Below, piece after piece: positions 1 to 10,800 of a stretch of DNA of 64,000 nucleotides (the stretch's first letter is position 1; every line of letters begins with the position of its first letter). The notes below the pieces were generated by a model. It did not search any database. It saw only the letters and a list, made by a program, of their open reading frames with translations, and was not told the origin of the DNA. Origin of the DNA: Bacteroides luhongzhouii (lineage in GTDB: Bacteria > Bacteroidota > Bacteroidia > Bacteroidales > Bacteroidaceae); the NCBI RefSeq assembly GCF_009193295.2, contig NZ_CP059973.1, forward strand, positions 2,418,001-2,482,000, given 5' to 3'. A program made the position numbers and the translations under genes.

Positions 1-482
1 ACGCTTTGAAGGCATTGAAAGAAATCGGAAAGCTATGGAAGAATGACGGCTATGTGGCTGATGTGCCGGCATGTGACGCTCCCATTATTGCTTCTAACAT
101 AGCCAAATATCGTCCGGCAGAAGGTGCTTGGAGCAGTGACTACGCTATTTTTGATTTTGCAAACGATGACGATTTCGGTACTTGCTGGAACTGCAACGAC
201 AATGTGAAAGACCCTTGGTACTCGGTTACACTTGAACGTGAGAAACCTTTCAATATGATTGTCATTACTGATCGTAATAATGATCGTTTACAAGAATATA
301 GCCTTGAATATCGCACAGGTAATACTTGGAAAACGCTGTTTGAAGGTAAAGCACCTACTTCTCAGCGTGTGAAGATTCATCGTTTCGATACTGTATGGGG
401 AGATGCAGTACGCATGAAAGTACAAAAATCGAATGGTACTGCCTCAATTGCAGAGTTTGGTATATATTGCGAACGAAAATAA
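1..482 (+). CDS. Alpha-L-fucosidase (GH29-like), C-terminal part, partial at window start
   Basis: The reading frame is open from the first bases, so only the last 159 or so residues are visible. The opening residues (LKEIGKLWKNDG) resemble the end of the GH29 catalytic domain. From about residue 30 follows an F5/8 type C-like beta-sandwich (SNIAKYRPAEGAW, WYSVTLEREKPFNMIVITD, YSLEYRTGNTWKTL, IAEFGIYCE), the usual C-terminal module of Bacteroides GH29 fucosidases. Family role: hydrolysis of terminal alpha-L-fucose from glycans, in the periplasm or at the surface. The catalytic Asp/Glu lie outside the window, so the family call rests on the C-terminal part and on context beside mannosidases. 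Another glycosidase with the same tail cannot be excluded. The apparent TTG at position 6 is not a true start. Confidence 0.6.
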   Translation, partial: ALKALKEIGKLWKNDGYVADVPACDAPIIASNIAKYRPAEGAWSSDYAIFDFANDDDFGTCWNCNDNVKDPWYSVTLEREKPFNMIVITDRNNDRLQEYSLEYRTGNTWKTLFEGKAPTSQRVKIHRFDTVWGDAVRMKVQKSNGTASIAEFGIYCERK

Positions 483-535
483 TATTGTTGTAGTAAGCAT
501 TGTTTGAAATTTAAACTGAACACTGCTTTTCTTCG

Positions 536-591
536 CTGTCTGGTACATGATTGTTTGAGTCTGGTGACTTCAGGGATTATGTACCAGACAG
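536..591 (+). promoter_or_regulatory. 13-bp perfect inverted repeat upstream of GH92
   Basis: Arms CTGTCTGGTACAT (536-548) and ATGTACCAGACAG (579-591) are exactly complementary and enclose a 30-nt loop. No T-run follows, so this is not a standard terminator. It lies between the fucosidase stop and the next gene and could be an operator or a transcript hairpin. Function is unknown. Confidence 0.5.
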
Positions 592-604
592 ACAGGAGAT
601 AATA

Positions 605-634
605 ATGAAAAACTTATTAATGTATAATCAATAA
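605..634 (+). other. Possible 9-residue leader ORF (MKNLLMYNQ)
   Basis: ATG at 605 is preceded by AGGAGATAATA and the frame stops at 632-634, two bases before the GH92 ATG at 637 and in a different frame. It could be a leader peptide coupled to translation of the GH92, or chance. Bacteroides rarely depends on Shine-Dalgarno sequences, which weakens the case. Confidence 0.25.
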
Positions 635-636
635 TT

Positions 637-3390
637 ATGGCTATATTACGATTACCGGTTTTTCTTATAGCGTTATTTTTTATGTGTATGGTGTATGCTT
701 CTCCATATAATATAGCACCACAAAGCCGGGTAAGTGCATCTTCCGTACTTGATGAATTTCACAAAGGGGAAAATGTGACTGATCGACAGATTCGCGTTAT
801 AGGAAAGGGAGAATGGGCTTCTAAAAGTGTAGAGACTTTCTGGGGAGCAATAGATTATCCTTGGATCCAATTGGATTGGGACCAAGAAGTGTATATTGAT
901 AAGGTGGTATTATACGATCGCCCGGAAGAGAAAACACATACAGCAAGCGGTATTCTTCATTTTAGTGATGGTAGTCGTATCAATGTTTGGGAAATCGCTA
1001 ATGACGGTAGACCCAAAGTTGTCACATTTCCAGCAAGAAAAACTCGGTGGCTTCGTTTTGAGGTAACCGATGGAGATGGAGAACATCTTGGTTTGTCGGA
1101 GATAGAAGTTTATCCGGCTCCGGAAAATTATGAAGATTATGTTTCCTGGGTAGATCCTTACATCGAATCAGCTCGCGGACGATATTTCTTTTTTATCACA
1201 GGCAACCAGCCCTTTGGTATGATTGGAGCTGCACCTTTAACCCGCAATAAAAATCAATATGGAGGAGGATATAATTATAATTCTACGGAAGTACTGGGGT
1301 TTCCGCAAGTACATTGTTGGATGTTATCTGGACTGACTCTCATGCCAACCACCGGGCGAATTGATCCAACATTAGGAGAGCAGCATTGGAAATCACCATT
1401 TAGTCATGACGGAGAGGTGGTGCAGCCGGGATACCATCGTCTTTATTTAGAAAAATATGATACATGGGTAGAACAAACGGCGACAGACCGTGCCAGCTTT
1501 TATAGATTGACATATACCAAAGATTGCGAAGCGGATATTCTACTCAACTTGGGTGGGTATGTAGGGACATCTACGATGGTTAACGCTCAGGTAAAACGTA
1601 GTGGACCAAATGAAATTAGTGGATCTTTTGATACTATGGGACGTTTGTGGGGAGGTCCTGATGTGGTCAAAATATTCTTTGTTGCTCAATTCGATCGTCC
1701 TTTCAATGAATTAGACGGATGGGCAGGCACTGATTACAAACATGATATTAATGAAATACAAGGTACTATGGATAGCAAACCGCAGGTTGCAGGATGGTCT
1801 TATTATGACGCGTCTACATCTGGTGTTTCTGCTAAATATAAAATGGAAGCGGGGGATAGGTTGCAAGTTAAGATGGCTATCTCTTATGTCAGTGTAGATA
1901 ATGCGAAAGAGAACCTGGAACAGGGTTGTGATCATTGGGATTTTGATCGTATTCGTCGGGAATCGCAGTTAGAATGGAATGAGTGGTTAGGTAAGATAGA
2001 TGTAAAAGGAGGTACTGATGTACAGAAAAAGAAATTTTATACAGATTTGTGGCATACACTTTTGGGACGCCATAAAATAGACGATTTTAATGGAGAGTAT
2101 CCGGATTATACACAGGGTGTGCGCCAAGGAACACATACTTTACAGGCTCAAATGACTGTGAAGCAGCTTAGGAAAGATAAGAACGGACAATCGATACATC
2201 ATATGTATAATTCTGATGCATTTTGGTTAACTCAATGGAATCTTAATACACTTTGGGGAATAGCTTATCCGTCTGTTTTGGATGATTTTGCAGCTTCTCT
2301 TATCGAATATGATCTGAATGGTGATTTATTACCACGTGGACCTTGTGCCGGTGGATATTCTTACATAATGAGCGGCTGTCCTGCTACATCGCTTATTACA
2401 AGTGCATATCAGAGAAATATTACCCATAAATGGTCACCTAAAGTCGGTTATAAAGCGATGAAAAAAAATCATGCTAAAGGTGGTATGTTAGCGTTGGATA
2501 TGGATAATGAATTAGACTTTTATGTGCAGTATGGCTATTGTCCGGATAATGCGGGATTGACTATACAATGGGCATTTGAAGATTGGGCTTTGAGTGAAAT
2601 GGCTGACCGTATGGGAATGAAGAAAGATTATGCTTATTACCGTAAGCGTTCATCGGGCTGGTGGACTTCTTTTAATAACGAAAAGAAGTTGATTCTGCCG
2701 CGACGTAAAGACGGCACTTGGTTACATACTGATTTGACAAGTGGCAGCGGGTATATAGAAGCTAATGCATGGCAAGCTACATTCGGTATTTCACATGATA
2801 TACCTCGTTTGGCGGAACTTATGGGAGGAAATGATAGCTTGTGTTCTATGCTGAATTATGCTTTTGAACAGGCTTCTTCCATGGATTTTGTATATGGTTA
2901 TGGAAGTGGAACCGTTAGTTATGCCAATCAGCCGGGATGTTCTAATGCTCATGTCTTTTCTCATGTCGGAAAGCCGTGGATGACGCAATATTGGGTGCGT
3001 AGGGTGAAGGAACAAGCTTACGGAGCTGTTACTCCGGATAAAGGTTATGGCGGTCACGATGAAGATCAGGGACAGATGGGAGGCATAGGAGTTTTGATGG
3101 CAGTGGGATTATTCAGTCTTGACGGAGGTTCCCGGCAAAATCCGGTGTATGATATCACTAGTCCTATTTTTGACGAAGTGACAATACAACTGGATACTGC
3201 ATATTACAAGGGGAGAACTTTCAAAATCAAGACATACAATAATTCTTCAACGAATTGTTACATACAGCGTGCCCGGTTGAATGGTAAAGAGTATAATTCT
3301 TATCAACTTCCTCATATGGTGTTGGCACAAGGGGGGATACTTGAATTGTGGCTGGGGGACACACCCAATATACAATGGGGAGTATTGTAG
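637..3390 (+). CDS. Divergent GH92 alpha-mannosidase-like protein with N-terminal F5/8-type module
   Basis: 917 residues. A signal peptide (about 1-21, ending VYA) is followed by an F5/8/NPCBM-like sandwich (about 25-165) and a GH92 domain (about 170-917). GH92 enzymes are Ca2+-dependent inverting exo-alpha-mannosidases. By alignment with BT3990, the acid is Glu708 (YIEANAWQ) and the base region is Asp808-Glu809-Asp810 (DEDQGQMGG). The usual HGNE/HGNQ motif has become YANQP, and the His-Glu pair of the +1 subsite in alpha-1,2-mannosidases is absent. The catalytic residues survive but the substrate site differs strongly, so the linkage cannot be named. At 917 residues it is longer than the other GH92s here because of the extra module. 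It follows the fucosidase and precedes the regulator in the same orientation. Confidence 0.8.
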   Translation: MAILRLPVFLIALFFMCMVYASPYNIAPQSRVSASSVLDEFHKGENVTDRQIRVIGKGEWASKSVETFWGAIDYPWIQLDWDQEVYIDKVVLYDRPEEKTHTASGILHFSDGSRINVWEIANDGRPKVVTFPARKTRWLRFEVTDGDGEHLGLSEIEVYPAPENYEDYVSWVDPYIESARGRYFFFITGNQPFGMIGAAPLTRNKNQYGGGYNYNSTEVLGFPQVHCWMLSGLTLMPTTGRIDPTLGEQHWKSPFSHDGEVVQPGYHRLYLEKYDTWVEQTATDRASFYRLTYTKDCEADILLNLGGYVGTSTMVNAQVKRSGPNEISGSFDTMGRLWGGPDVVKIFFVAQFDRPFNELDGWAGTDYKHDINEIQGTMDSKPQVAGWSYYDASTSGVSAKYKMEAGDRLQVKMAISYVSVDNAKENLEQGCDHWDFDRIRRESQLEWNEWLGKIDVKGGTDVQKKKFYTDLWHTLLGRHKIDDFNGEYPDYTQGVRQGTHTLQAQMTVKQLRKDKNGQSIHHMYNSDAFWLTQWNLNTLWGIAYPSVLDDFAASLIEYDLNGDLLPRGPCAGGYSYIMSGCPATSLITSAYQRNITHKWSPKVGYKAMKKNHAKGGMLALDMDNELDFYVQYGYCPDNAGLTIQWAFEDWALSEMADRMGMKKDYAYYRKRSSGWWTSFNNEKKLILPRRKDGTWLHTDLTSGSGYIEANAWQATFGISHDIPRLAELMGGNDSLCSMLNYAFEQASSMDFVYGYGSGTVSYANQPGCSNAHVFSHVGKPWMTQYWVRRVKEQAYGAVTPDKGYGGHDEDQGQMGGIGVLMAVGLFSLDGGSRQNPVYDITSPIFDEVTIQLDTAYYKGRTFKIKTYNNSSTNCYIQRARLNGKEYNSYQLPHMVLAQGGILELWLGDTPNIQWGVL

Positions 3391-3462
3391 TGAAATATTA
3401 ATGGAATTTGTTTAATTGGGGGTATTAATATGTTTGGAAATGCGTCTATTTGATAAAATAGA

Positions 3463-3492
3463 TTGCATTTTCCGTATAAAAACGTATCTTTG
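3463..3492 (+). promoter_or_regulatory. Bacteroides-type promoter for the regulator gene
   Basis: TTG (3463-3465), 19 bp, then TATCTTTG (3485-3492) matches the Bacteroides primary sigma pattern (-33 TTTG, -7 TAnnTTTG). It would start transcription about 90 bp before the regulator start codon. Confidence 0.55.
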
Positions 3493-3583
3493 TGTGAAGT
3501 GAATTAAAGACATCGATTATTAGTGGCAATTTTTTTTCGTGTAGCGAAACAAAACATATAAGCGATTGCCTGATATTTAATAG

Positions 3584-6500
3584 ATGATATTAATGATTAA
3601 CACAATGAAAATACGCTTGATTTTGTCTTTTGTTTTATTGATTTATTCATTGGTCTGTCAAGCAGATGGCGGTAAAGATTCATATATCTTCCGGAAAGTA
3701 GATTATCAGCAAGGATTATCCAATAGTGCTGTGCTTTGTCTTTTTCAAGACAATACAGGGTTGATGTGGTTCGGTACATACGATGGTGTCAATTGTTATG
3801 ACGGCAGAAACATGGAAGTTTTTCGTTCTGATTTTTCAGCCCCCAAAGCTTTGAGTAATAATGTAATCCATTCTATTCAGCAGGCAGATAATAATTGTTT
3901 GTGGATTTCTACACATTTGGGGATCAATCGTCTTTCACAGGATTCGCGGCAAGTTGTCGGATATTATGACTTTACAGATGATTATTATCTACATTCCAAT
4001 TCTAAAGGAAACACATGGGTGGTGAGTCATAATGGGATTTTCTATTATAATACATCTTACAAACGGTTTGTACAGATTAAGAATTTGAAAGTATCTGTAG
4101 AGGATATGGATAGACGGGCATTCGTAACGGATGATGGCGTTTTGTGGATTTTTACTCAATATACAGGGGAGCTGTTACAGGTTTCGCAGGATGCTTTTGA
4201 TTGTGACACATTATCAATTCATTCAACTGTTTCATCTACTAATTTTCATGCAAAACCTATTGCAGATGTCTTTTATCAAAATGGTGTTCTTTGTTTTATC
4301 GATAGTGAACATGATCTTTATGTTTATGATATTTCCCGACAATCTAAAATTTATATTCGTAACCTTTCTTCATTAGTGCAAAAGTATGGAACAATTGCAG
4401 GAATAGCTCTTTTCTATGAAGATATTATCATTGGGTTTAGAACGAATGGGTTAGTCCGTCTCCGTACATCACAAAAATATAAAGAAGAAGTGATCGACCG
4501 GAATGTACGTATATACAATATTTATCGAGATCCTCATCAGAATGTGTTATGGGTTGCTTCAGACGGACAAGGGACGATTATGTATGCGAAAAAATATTCT
4601 ATTGCCACCAATTTGATGCTCAATCAACTGTCACCTAATTTAAGTAGGCAGGTACGTTCTGTTATGACAGACAATTGTGGTGGGCTATGGTTCGGGACGA
4701 AAGGTGATGGACTGTTGTATGTACCGGATTATCGTAAGAGTGAAGAGGCTTCTGCGGTTACAGTCTATTCTCCTGAAGGCAAACAAAGTGTTGCGTCTTA
4801 TATACGGTGGAATAAAGAATTCCCCGTTTATAAATTGGTTCAAAGCCGTTACATGGATGGTTTTTGGATAGGATCTGGTGATCCGGGACTTTTCTATTAT
4901 TCTTTTGAAGATCAAGCTTTGCATTCTGTAGAGAACCTGCCGGCACAACCCACCGAGATACATGGTATTTATGAGGAAAATGATAGTGTACTTTATGTGG
5001 TGACAGCCGGTTCCGGTTTTCATAAACTGGTACTTGAGAAGCAGGCAGGTGCCGTTCGTTTCAAGTCGCAAAAAAAATATCATTTTTTTCATGGTCAGCG
5101 AGAAATTACGATGTTCTATCCAATGCTGCCCGAGGGTGATTCAATTTTGTGGCTTGGCAGCCGCGAGAAAGGACTCGTACGGTTTGATAAGCGGACAGAA
5201 GAATATAAGGTGATTTCTTTGAAAGAAATGCTTCATAAGTCGGTAGATGATGTACTTAGTCTGTATCGGACCAAAGAAGGGCTGTTGTATGTGGGGACAA
5301 CATCAGGATTGGTATGTCTGAATTTTAATGGGAAACAGATGAAAGCTACCTATATCGGACGGGAGCAAGGTTTGCTTAATGATATGATTCATGGTGTACT
5401 TGAAGATGAAAACGGACTCTTATGGCTTGGTACGAATCGGGGACTGATTAAATATAATCCGATAAATGGCTCATCACATGCTTACTTTTACAGTGCAGGT
5501 GTTCAGATCGGTGAGTTTAGTGATGATGCTTATTATATGTGTCCATATACACAGGAACTTTTTTTCGGTGGGATTGACGGGTTGCTTTATCTGGATAAAG
5601 AGGTGCAGGCTGCTCCGGAATTTTATCCGGATATTTTGTTGCGTAAGTTGACTGTTGGACATACGCAAGTGGTTCGGGGAGATGGAGATTATTATACGGA
5701 TGATGGTAAGGCGTTGCAGTTGAAGGGGACGGAGGTTTCGTTTGCACTTTCTTTTGTTGTTCCGGATTTTTTATCAGGAGAAGACATAGAATACTCTTAC
5801 CAGTTGGAAGGATATGATAAAGACTGGACATCTTTTAGTAGTATTAATGAGGCCTCATATACGGGAGTGCCGGCTGGTGATTATATCTTTAAGGTACGTT
5901 ATAAGAGAGATGTGTTTGATACAGAATATCGGCATTTTTCTATTCCGGTATATATCCTCTCTCCCTGGTATCGTTCAGTGCCGGCTTATTTTGTTTATTT
6001 TATTATTTTCCTGTTGCTGTTGGGGTACGTGATATATTTGCTACGTAAAAACTACCTTCAGGAACGGATGATGAAAACACTGATGGGGACAGAAAGTTGC
6101 CGGAAATCCGAAACCGTTTATACTGACCGTAGGATACTTGAAGATTTTACTCTTATTTATAATTATTGTGACCAATTGCGTGCAGAGAATCTTTCTTATG
6201 AGCAGTGTCTTGAGAAAGTGTCACTGATACGCGAAACGGTGATGACCGCACTTCTTAATCCTGACACTCTATGTTTGGAAGAACTTAAACAATTCTTTCC
6301 GGATCGGTTTATTGTTTCTGCACGTATGAGTATACAGGGAGTTTCTCAAGAGGTATTACGTACGTTAGAAGAACAAGGGATTGATCATTCTTCTATATCG
6401 TCAATGATTCCGGAACATTTAACATTTCCTGTTTACAAGAACGCATTGTACAGCATCCTTTATTGCTGTTACCTACGGATTACTGAAATGAAAGGTACCC

Positions 6501-7552
6501 ATGGCGTAATAGTAGAAATGTCAGAACAGGATGGCAAGATGCAGCTACATTTTTCTTCTAAAGATGCTACTGTGAAAGCATTGTATGAATACCTTTCTGA
6601 TAAAGCTTCTTCAGTAACGGAGAAAGATTCTGATCATGTGTTTGCTGTACATTTACTATTAGGTTTTGTACGGTCAGCTTTGGAACGTATTCATGCCGTT
6701 CTTCGTTGTGATACTGATGAGAGTGGCAGCCGGTTGACGATTATCTTTGAACCGGCGGTTTTGACAGTGGCAGGTGAACAAGGGAAGAAAACTGTGCTTT
6801 TGTTGGAAGACAGAGACGAAATGACTTGGTTAATTAGTAATTTCCTGGCTGATGAATACGTGGTTCATCAAGTAAAGAGTGTGCAGCTTGCTTTTGAAGA
6901 AATTCGCCGGTCGGCTCCGGCTCTATTACTAGTGGATATGACAATGTATGCGAATGCTGAAAGTACTTTTATGGAGTATGTTAGTCGGAATCGTACCCTG
7001 CTTTCAAAGACGGCTTTTATTCCGTTGTTAACCTGGAAAGTTGGTTCGGCCATTCAGCGGGAGCTGATCTTGTGGTCTGATTCTTATATTGTACTTCCTT
7101 ATGATATATTATTCTTGCGGGAAGTTGTTCATAATGCTATTTATGGAAAGCGGGAAGCAAAGCAGATATATATGGAAGAACTGGGAGATTTGGCGGGACA
7201 AATTGTCTGTACAACTACCGAACAGGCTGATTTTATTCGCAAACTGTTAAAGGTGATTGAAGAAAATCTGGACAAGGAAGAATTGGGTTCAACGTTGATA
7301 GCCGATCGTATGGCAATGAGTTCCCGTCAGTTCTATCGTAAATTCAAGGAAATATCGAACACTGCTCCCGGTGAATTAATAAAGAGTTATCGTATGGAAA
7401 AGGCAGCTCGTCTGTTACTTGATGAAGAACTCTCTATTCAAGATGTTATTATGGAAGTCGGTATTTCCAGTCGGTCTTATTTTTATAAAGAATTTACCCG
7501 TCGATTCGGGATGACACCGAAAGATTATCGGGAACAGCGAAATGTATGTTGA
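3584..7552 (+). CDS. Hybrid two-component-like PUL regulator with degenerate kinase core
   Basis: 1322 residues; the start may instead be the ATG at 3605 (MKIRLILSF), which better opens the signal peptide. Order: signal peptide, two beta-propellers of Reg_prop repeats (about 35-690; many WFGTxxG/LWxGT motifs), a Y_Y_Y domain (about 720-790), a membrane helix (about 798-820), a kinase-like region (about 850-1060), a receiver (about 1065-1185) and an AraC-type HTH (about 1220-1320). This is HTCS architecture, normally sensing imported oligosaccharide in the periplasm and activating the neighbouring susC operon. Oddities: no H-box with a phospho-accepting His, no N or G boxes of an ATPase, and a receiver that keeps an Asp (Asp1118, LLLVDMT) but has Leu where the conserved Lys belongs (YIVLPYD). 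It probably acts as a one-piece sensor without phosphotransfer. The susC/susD genes follow directly. Confidence 0.88.
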   Translation: MILMINTMKIRLILSFVLLIYSLVCQADGGKDSYIFRKVDYQQGLSNSAVLCLFQDNTGLMWFGTYDGVNCYDGRNMEVFRSDFSAPKALSNNVIHSIQQADNNCLWISTHLGINRLSQDSRQVVGYYDFTDDYYLHSNSKGNTWVVSHNGIFYYNTSYKRFVQIKNLKVSVEDMDRRAFVTDDGVLWIFTQYTGELLQVSQDAFDCDTLSIHSTVSSTNFHAKPIADVFYQNGVLCFIDSEHDLYVYDISRQSKIYIRNLSSLVQKYGTIAGIALFYEDIIIGFRTNGLVRLRTSQKYKEEVIDRNVRIYNIYRDPHQNVLWVASDGQGTIMYAKKYSIATNLMLNQLSPNLSRQVRSVMTDNCGGLWFGTKGDGLLYVPDYRKSEEASAVTVYSPEGKQSVASYIRWNKEFPVYKLVQSRYMDGFWIGSGDPGLFYYSFEDQALHSVENLPAQPTEIHGIYEENDSVLYVVTAGSGFHKLVLEKQAGAVRFKSQKKYHFFHGQREITMFYPMLPEGDSILWLGSREKGLVRFDKRTEEYKVISLKEMLHKSVDDVLSLYRTKEGLLYVGTTSGLVCLNFNGKQMKATYIGREQGLLNDMIHGVLEDENGLLWLGTNRGLIKYNPINGSSHAYFYSAGVQIGEFSDDAYYMCPYTQELFFGGIDGLLYLDKEVQAAPEFYPDILLRKLTVGHTQVVRGDGDYYTDDGKALQLKGTEVSFALSFVVPDFLSGEDIEYSYQLEGYDKDWTSFSSINEASYTGVPAGDYIFKVRYKRDVFDTEYRHFSIPVYILSPWYRSVPAYFVYFIIFLLLLGYVIYLLRKNYLQERMMKTLMGTESCRKSETVYTDRRILEDFTLIYNYCDQLRAENLSYEQCLEKVSLIRETVMTALLNPDTLCLEELKQFFPDRFIVSARMSIQGVSQEVLRTLEEQGIDHSSISSMIPEHLTFPVYKNALYSILYCCYLRITEMKGTHGVIVEMSEQDGKMQLHFSSKDATVKALYEYLSDKASSVTEKDSDHVFAVHLLLGFVRSALERIHAVLRCDTDESGSRLTIIFEPAVLTVAGEQGKKTVLLLEDRDEMTWLISNFLADEYVVHQVKSVQLAFEEIRRSAPALLLVDMTMYANAESTFMEYVSRNRTLLSKTAFIPLLTWKVGSAIQRELILWSDSYIVLPYDILFLREVVHNAIYGKREAKQIYMEELGDLAGQIVCTTTEQADFIRKLLKVIEENLDKEELGSTLIADRMAMSSRQFYRKFKEISNTAPGELIKSYRMEKAARLLLDEELSIQDVIMEVGISSRSYFYKEFTRRFGMTPKDYREQRNVC

Positions 7553-7622
7553 TTGTCAGGCTAAATTCTTTCGTATAGGTGACTAATCGGGAAACATTGT
7601 TATTAATTTGTTTGTCACTATC

Positions 7623-7710
7623 TTGTGCTCTAAATACCTTTTTATAATTTTATCCGATTGATTATTAGTGCTTTAGTTTGTGCTCTAATTTACCATTCTG
7701 TGCTTTGGAT
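7623..7710 (+). promoter_or_regulatory. Cluster of GTGCTYT direct repeats upstream of susC (candidate operator)
   Basis: TTGTGCTCTAAAT (from 7624), TAGTGCTTTAG (7666-7676), TTGTGCTCTAATTT (7678-7691) and CTGTGCTTTGG (from 7698) lie within 90 bp in the regulator-susC gap. A near-identical TTGTACTCT motif recurs upstream of the GH92 operon. Binding by the adjacent regulator is inference. Confidence 0.5.
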
Positions 7711-7834
7711 ATGTATCTTTATTTTGCCTTTTTTTTGGCAAAGTAGAGCATTTGCCTTTTATTTGAATAACCTTTATTTGCAGTAATCTTTTTAAAAGGG
7801 ATTAACCTTATTACTAATCAAAACTAAAGGAATT

Positions 7835-10800
7835 ATGAATGAAAAACTAAAGTATCTTACCTTATTTATAATAGGTATGATGTTGAGTTTGAGTATTAAT
7901 GCTCAATCTGTAAAATCAATCTCCGGTACGGTAACCGATGATCAAGGAGAGGCGGTTATCAGTGGTACGGTGAAAGTTAAAAACGGCAGTACTGGAACAA
8001 TCACTGACATTAACGGTAAATACACCCTCTCTGTTCCTTCCAATGCCACCTTGGTATTTTCGTATATTGGTTATATCACACAAGAATTTAAAGTATCGGA
8101 ATTAAAGAGCAATGTTCTGAACGTAGTTCTGCAATCGGATACGAAAGCACTGGACGAAGTAGTAGTTGTAGGTTATGGTACCATGCGCAAATCAGACTTG
8201 ACAGGTTCCATTTCCACAGCCAAAGGTAAAGACATGCTGAAAGCGCAGTCTTTTAATGCGCTTGACGGATTGAAGGGTAAAGTGGCCGGTGTGAATATCT
8301 TCTCTAATACTGGGCAGCCGGGTGGAGAATCACGTGTCATCATTCGTGGTATTTCTACTATCAACGCATCGGCTTCACCGCTGTATGTAGTTGATGGAGT
8401 GGTAATGTCAAACTTTGAGTTGCTTAATCCGAATGACATCGAATCTATCGAAGTATTGAAAGACGCTTCCTCTGCTGCCATCTATGGTGCCCGTGGTGCG
8501 AATGGTGTTATCATGGTGACTACCAAGCGCGGTAATGCAGGAAAAGGAGTCCATGTTTCCTATGATGGTTCATTGTCTATCGGTAAGATGGCTAGAAAAA
8601 TAGACGTAATGGATGCTAACGAATGGATGTCTACCTTCAAGCAGGGATTGGAAAATGCCAACGAATTTCAAGGTAAGAACTTCACAACTGATCTGTCGCA
8701 GATATTCACTGACGAACGTTTGTTCAATGCAGACGGTTCTCCGAAATATAATACCAACTGGCAGGATGAAGCATCCCGCACTGCAATTTCTCATAATCAC
8801 CAAATCAGTATTCAACGTACTGGAGAAGGATCGTCTATCGGAGCATTTATCAATTATACCGATCAACAGGGTATTTTGCTGAACTCTTACTTCAAACGTA
8901 TTAACGCAAAACTGGCGTATGATGACAAACCGACCGATTGGCTGTCTACTTCCGTCAATTTATTGGTAAATCATACTTGGGGTAATAGAACTTCTGATAA
9001 CCCTTACGGACAAGGTGCATTGCGTACAATGATTGAGCAACTACCTTTCTTACCGGTTAAACTGGATGGTGAATATACACAGACGAACATTATTAATACA
9101 AGCTCTATTCTCAATAATCAGGCTGACCCTAATAGTGGAAAACAAGGATTCAGCCCGGAAGGTGTAGGTAATCCCGTTGAGTTGCTCGAACGGATGCAGG
9201 CTATGCAATATCGTACGCAGATTTTTGGTAATGCTGCTTTGACTTTCCATCTCATGAAAGGATTGGATCTGAAGACCCAGTTCGGTATCGATTACCACAA
9301 TAATCGTGACGCTAACTATACGCCGTTCACTCCGCGTCCGATGATTAATCAAAGTTCCGAGGGAGCAGCTTCTGCAAATAACTCCAATTCTTTGTATTGG
9401 CAGGAAGAAACCTACTTGACTTATGTGAAAGATATAAACAAACATCACATTAATGCGATGGCAGGTATGTCTTGGCAAGAGTATAAATATACCAAGTTCG
9501 AAGCTTCCGACAGTAAATATATTGATGACTTCTACGGATATTATAATTTAGGTTCCGGAACGAATCGTCCTTCTGTTGGCAGTGATTACGACAAGTGGGC
9601 AATGAACTCTTATTTCTTGCGTCTGGCGTATTCTTATGACAACAAGTATATGGCCACCGTAACCGGTCGTTATGACGGTTCTTCCAAGTTTGGACAGAAC
9701 AATAAATATGCATTTTTCCCGTCAGTAGGTTTGGGCTGGATGATTTCTAATGAAGACTTCTTGAAGGACAACTCGCTGATTAGCAAACTAAAATTACATA
9801 CGTCTTACGGTGTGACGGGTAACTCGGAAATCGGTACTTATAAGTCATTGGCCACGGTAAGCCAGTCGAATACGATTATTGGTGATGCTTTGCACGTTGT
9901 GTCTTATCTGGATAATATGCCTAATCCTGACTTGAAATGGGAAAAGACTGGACAGTGGGACTTAGGATTCGAGTTGGGTTTATTCAATAACAGACTGAAT
10001 TTCGATATTTCCTATTATTATAAATATACTTCAGATTTGTTGCTCGACCGTCCGGTTCCTGAATCAACAGGTTACTCTTCCATTATGGATAATATTGGAG
10101 CTGTTTCCAATCGTGGTGTAGATATTCTGGTTACAGCATATCCTATTCAGACACATGATTTCCAGTGGACTTCCACTCTTAATTTAGGTTTTAACAAAAA
10201 TCGTGTAGAGAAACTGGATGAAAGTGCATCTGTTGATCCTGTCACCGGTAAGCGTCAGATTACAACCGACGGTTTTGTGGGTTACGATATGTTGATCCGT
10301 GAAGGTGAAGAGCTTTCTTCTTTCTATGGTTATAAGCGTGCCGGTATTTACGATGGTATTCCGTCTAACTGGGATCCGGAGACAATGAACATACCTTCCA
10401 CTATCGGTGAAAAGGTAACTTATAAGAAACGCGAAATTATCGGTAACGGATTACCTGACTGGATGGGCTCATTCATCAATACCTTCAATTATAAAGGATT
10501 CGATTTGACTTTAGACTTCCAGTTTACATGGGGGGTAGACGTGATGCAAGAATATTATCACTCTACTGTAGCCCGTTTCCTGACTAACGGTATAGACCGT
10601 CTTTATAAGGAAGCATGGCATCCAACTCTCAATCCGTCGGGTAAAGAACAGGCAATTCGTCTGAACAACTTTGGTCAGGGAGCTAATAACCAGGCAGATG
10701 ATGACTGGGTTTGCAATGGTTCTTATTTGCGTTGTAACATGATTCAGCTCGGATATACCTTCAATCCAACATTGATTAAGAAGATCGGTCTGTCTTCATT

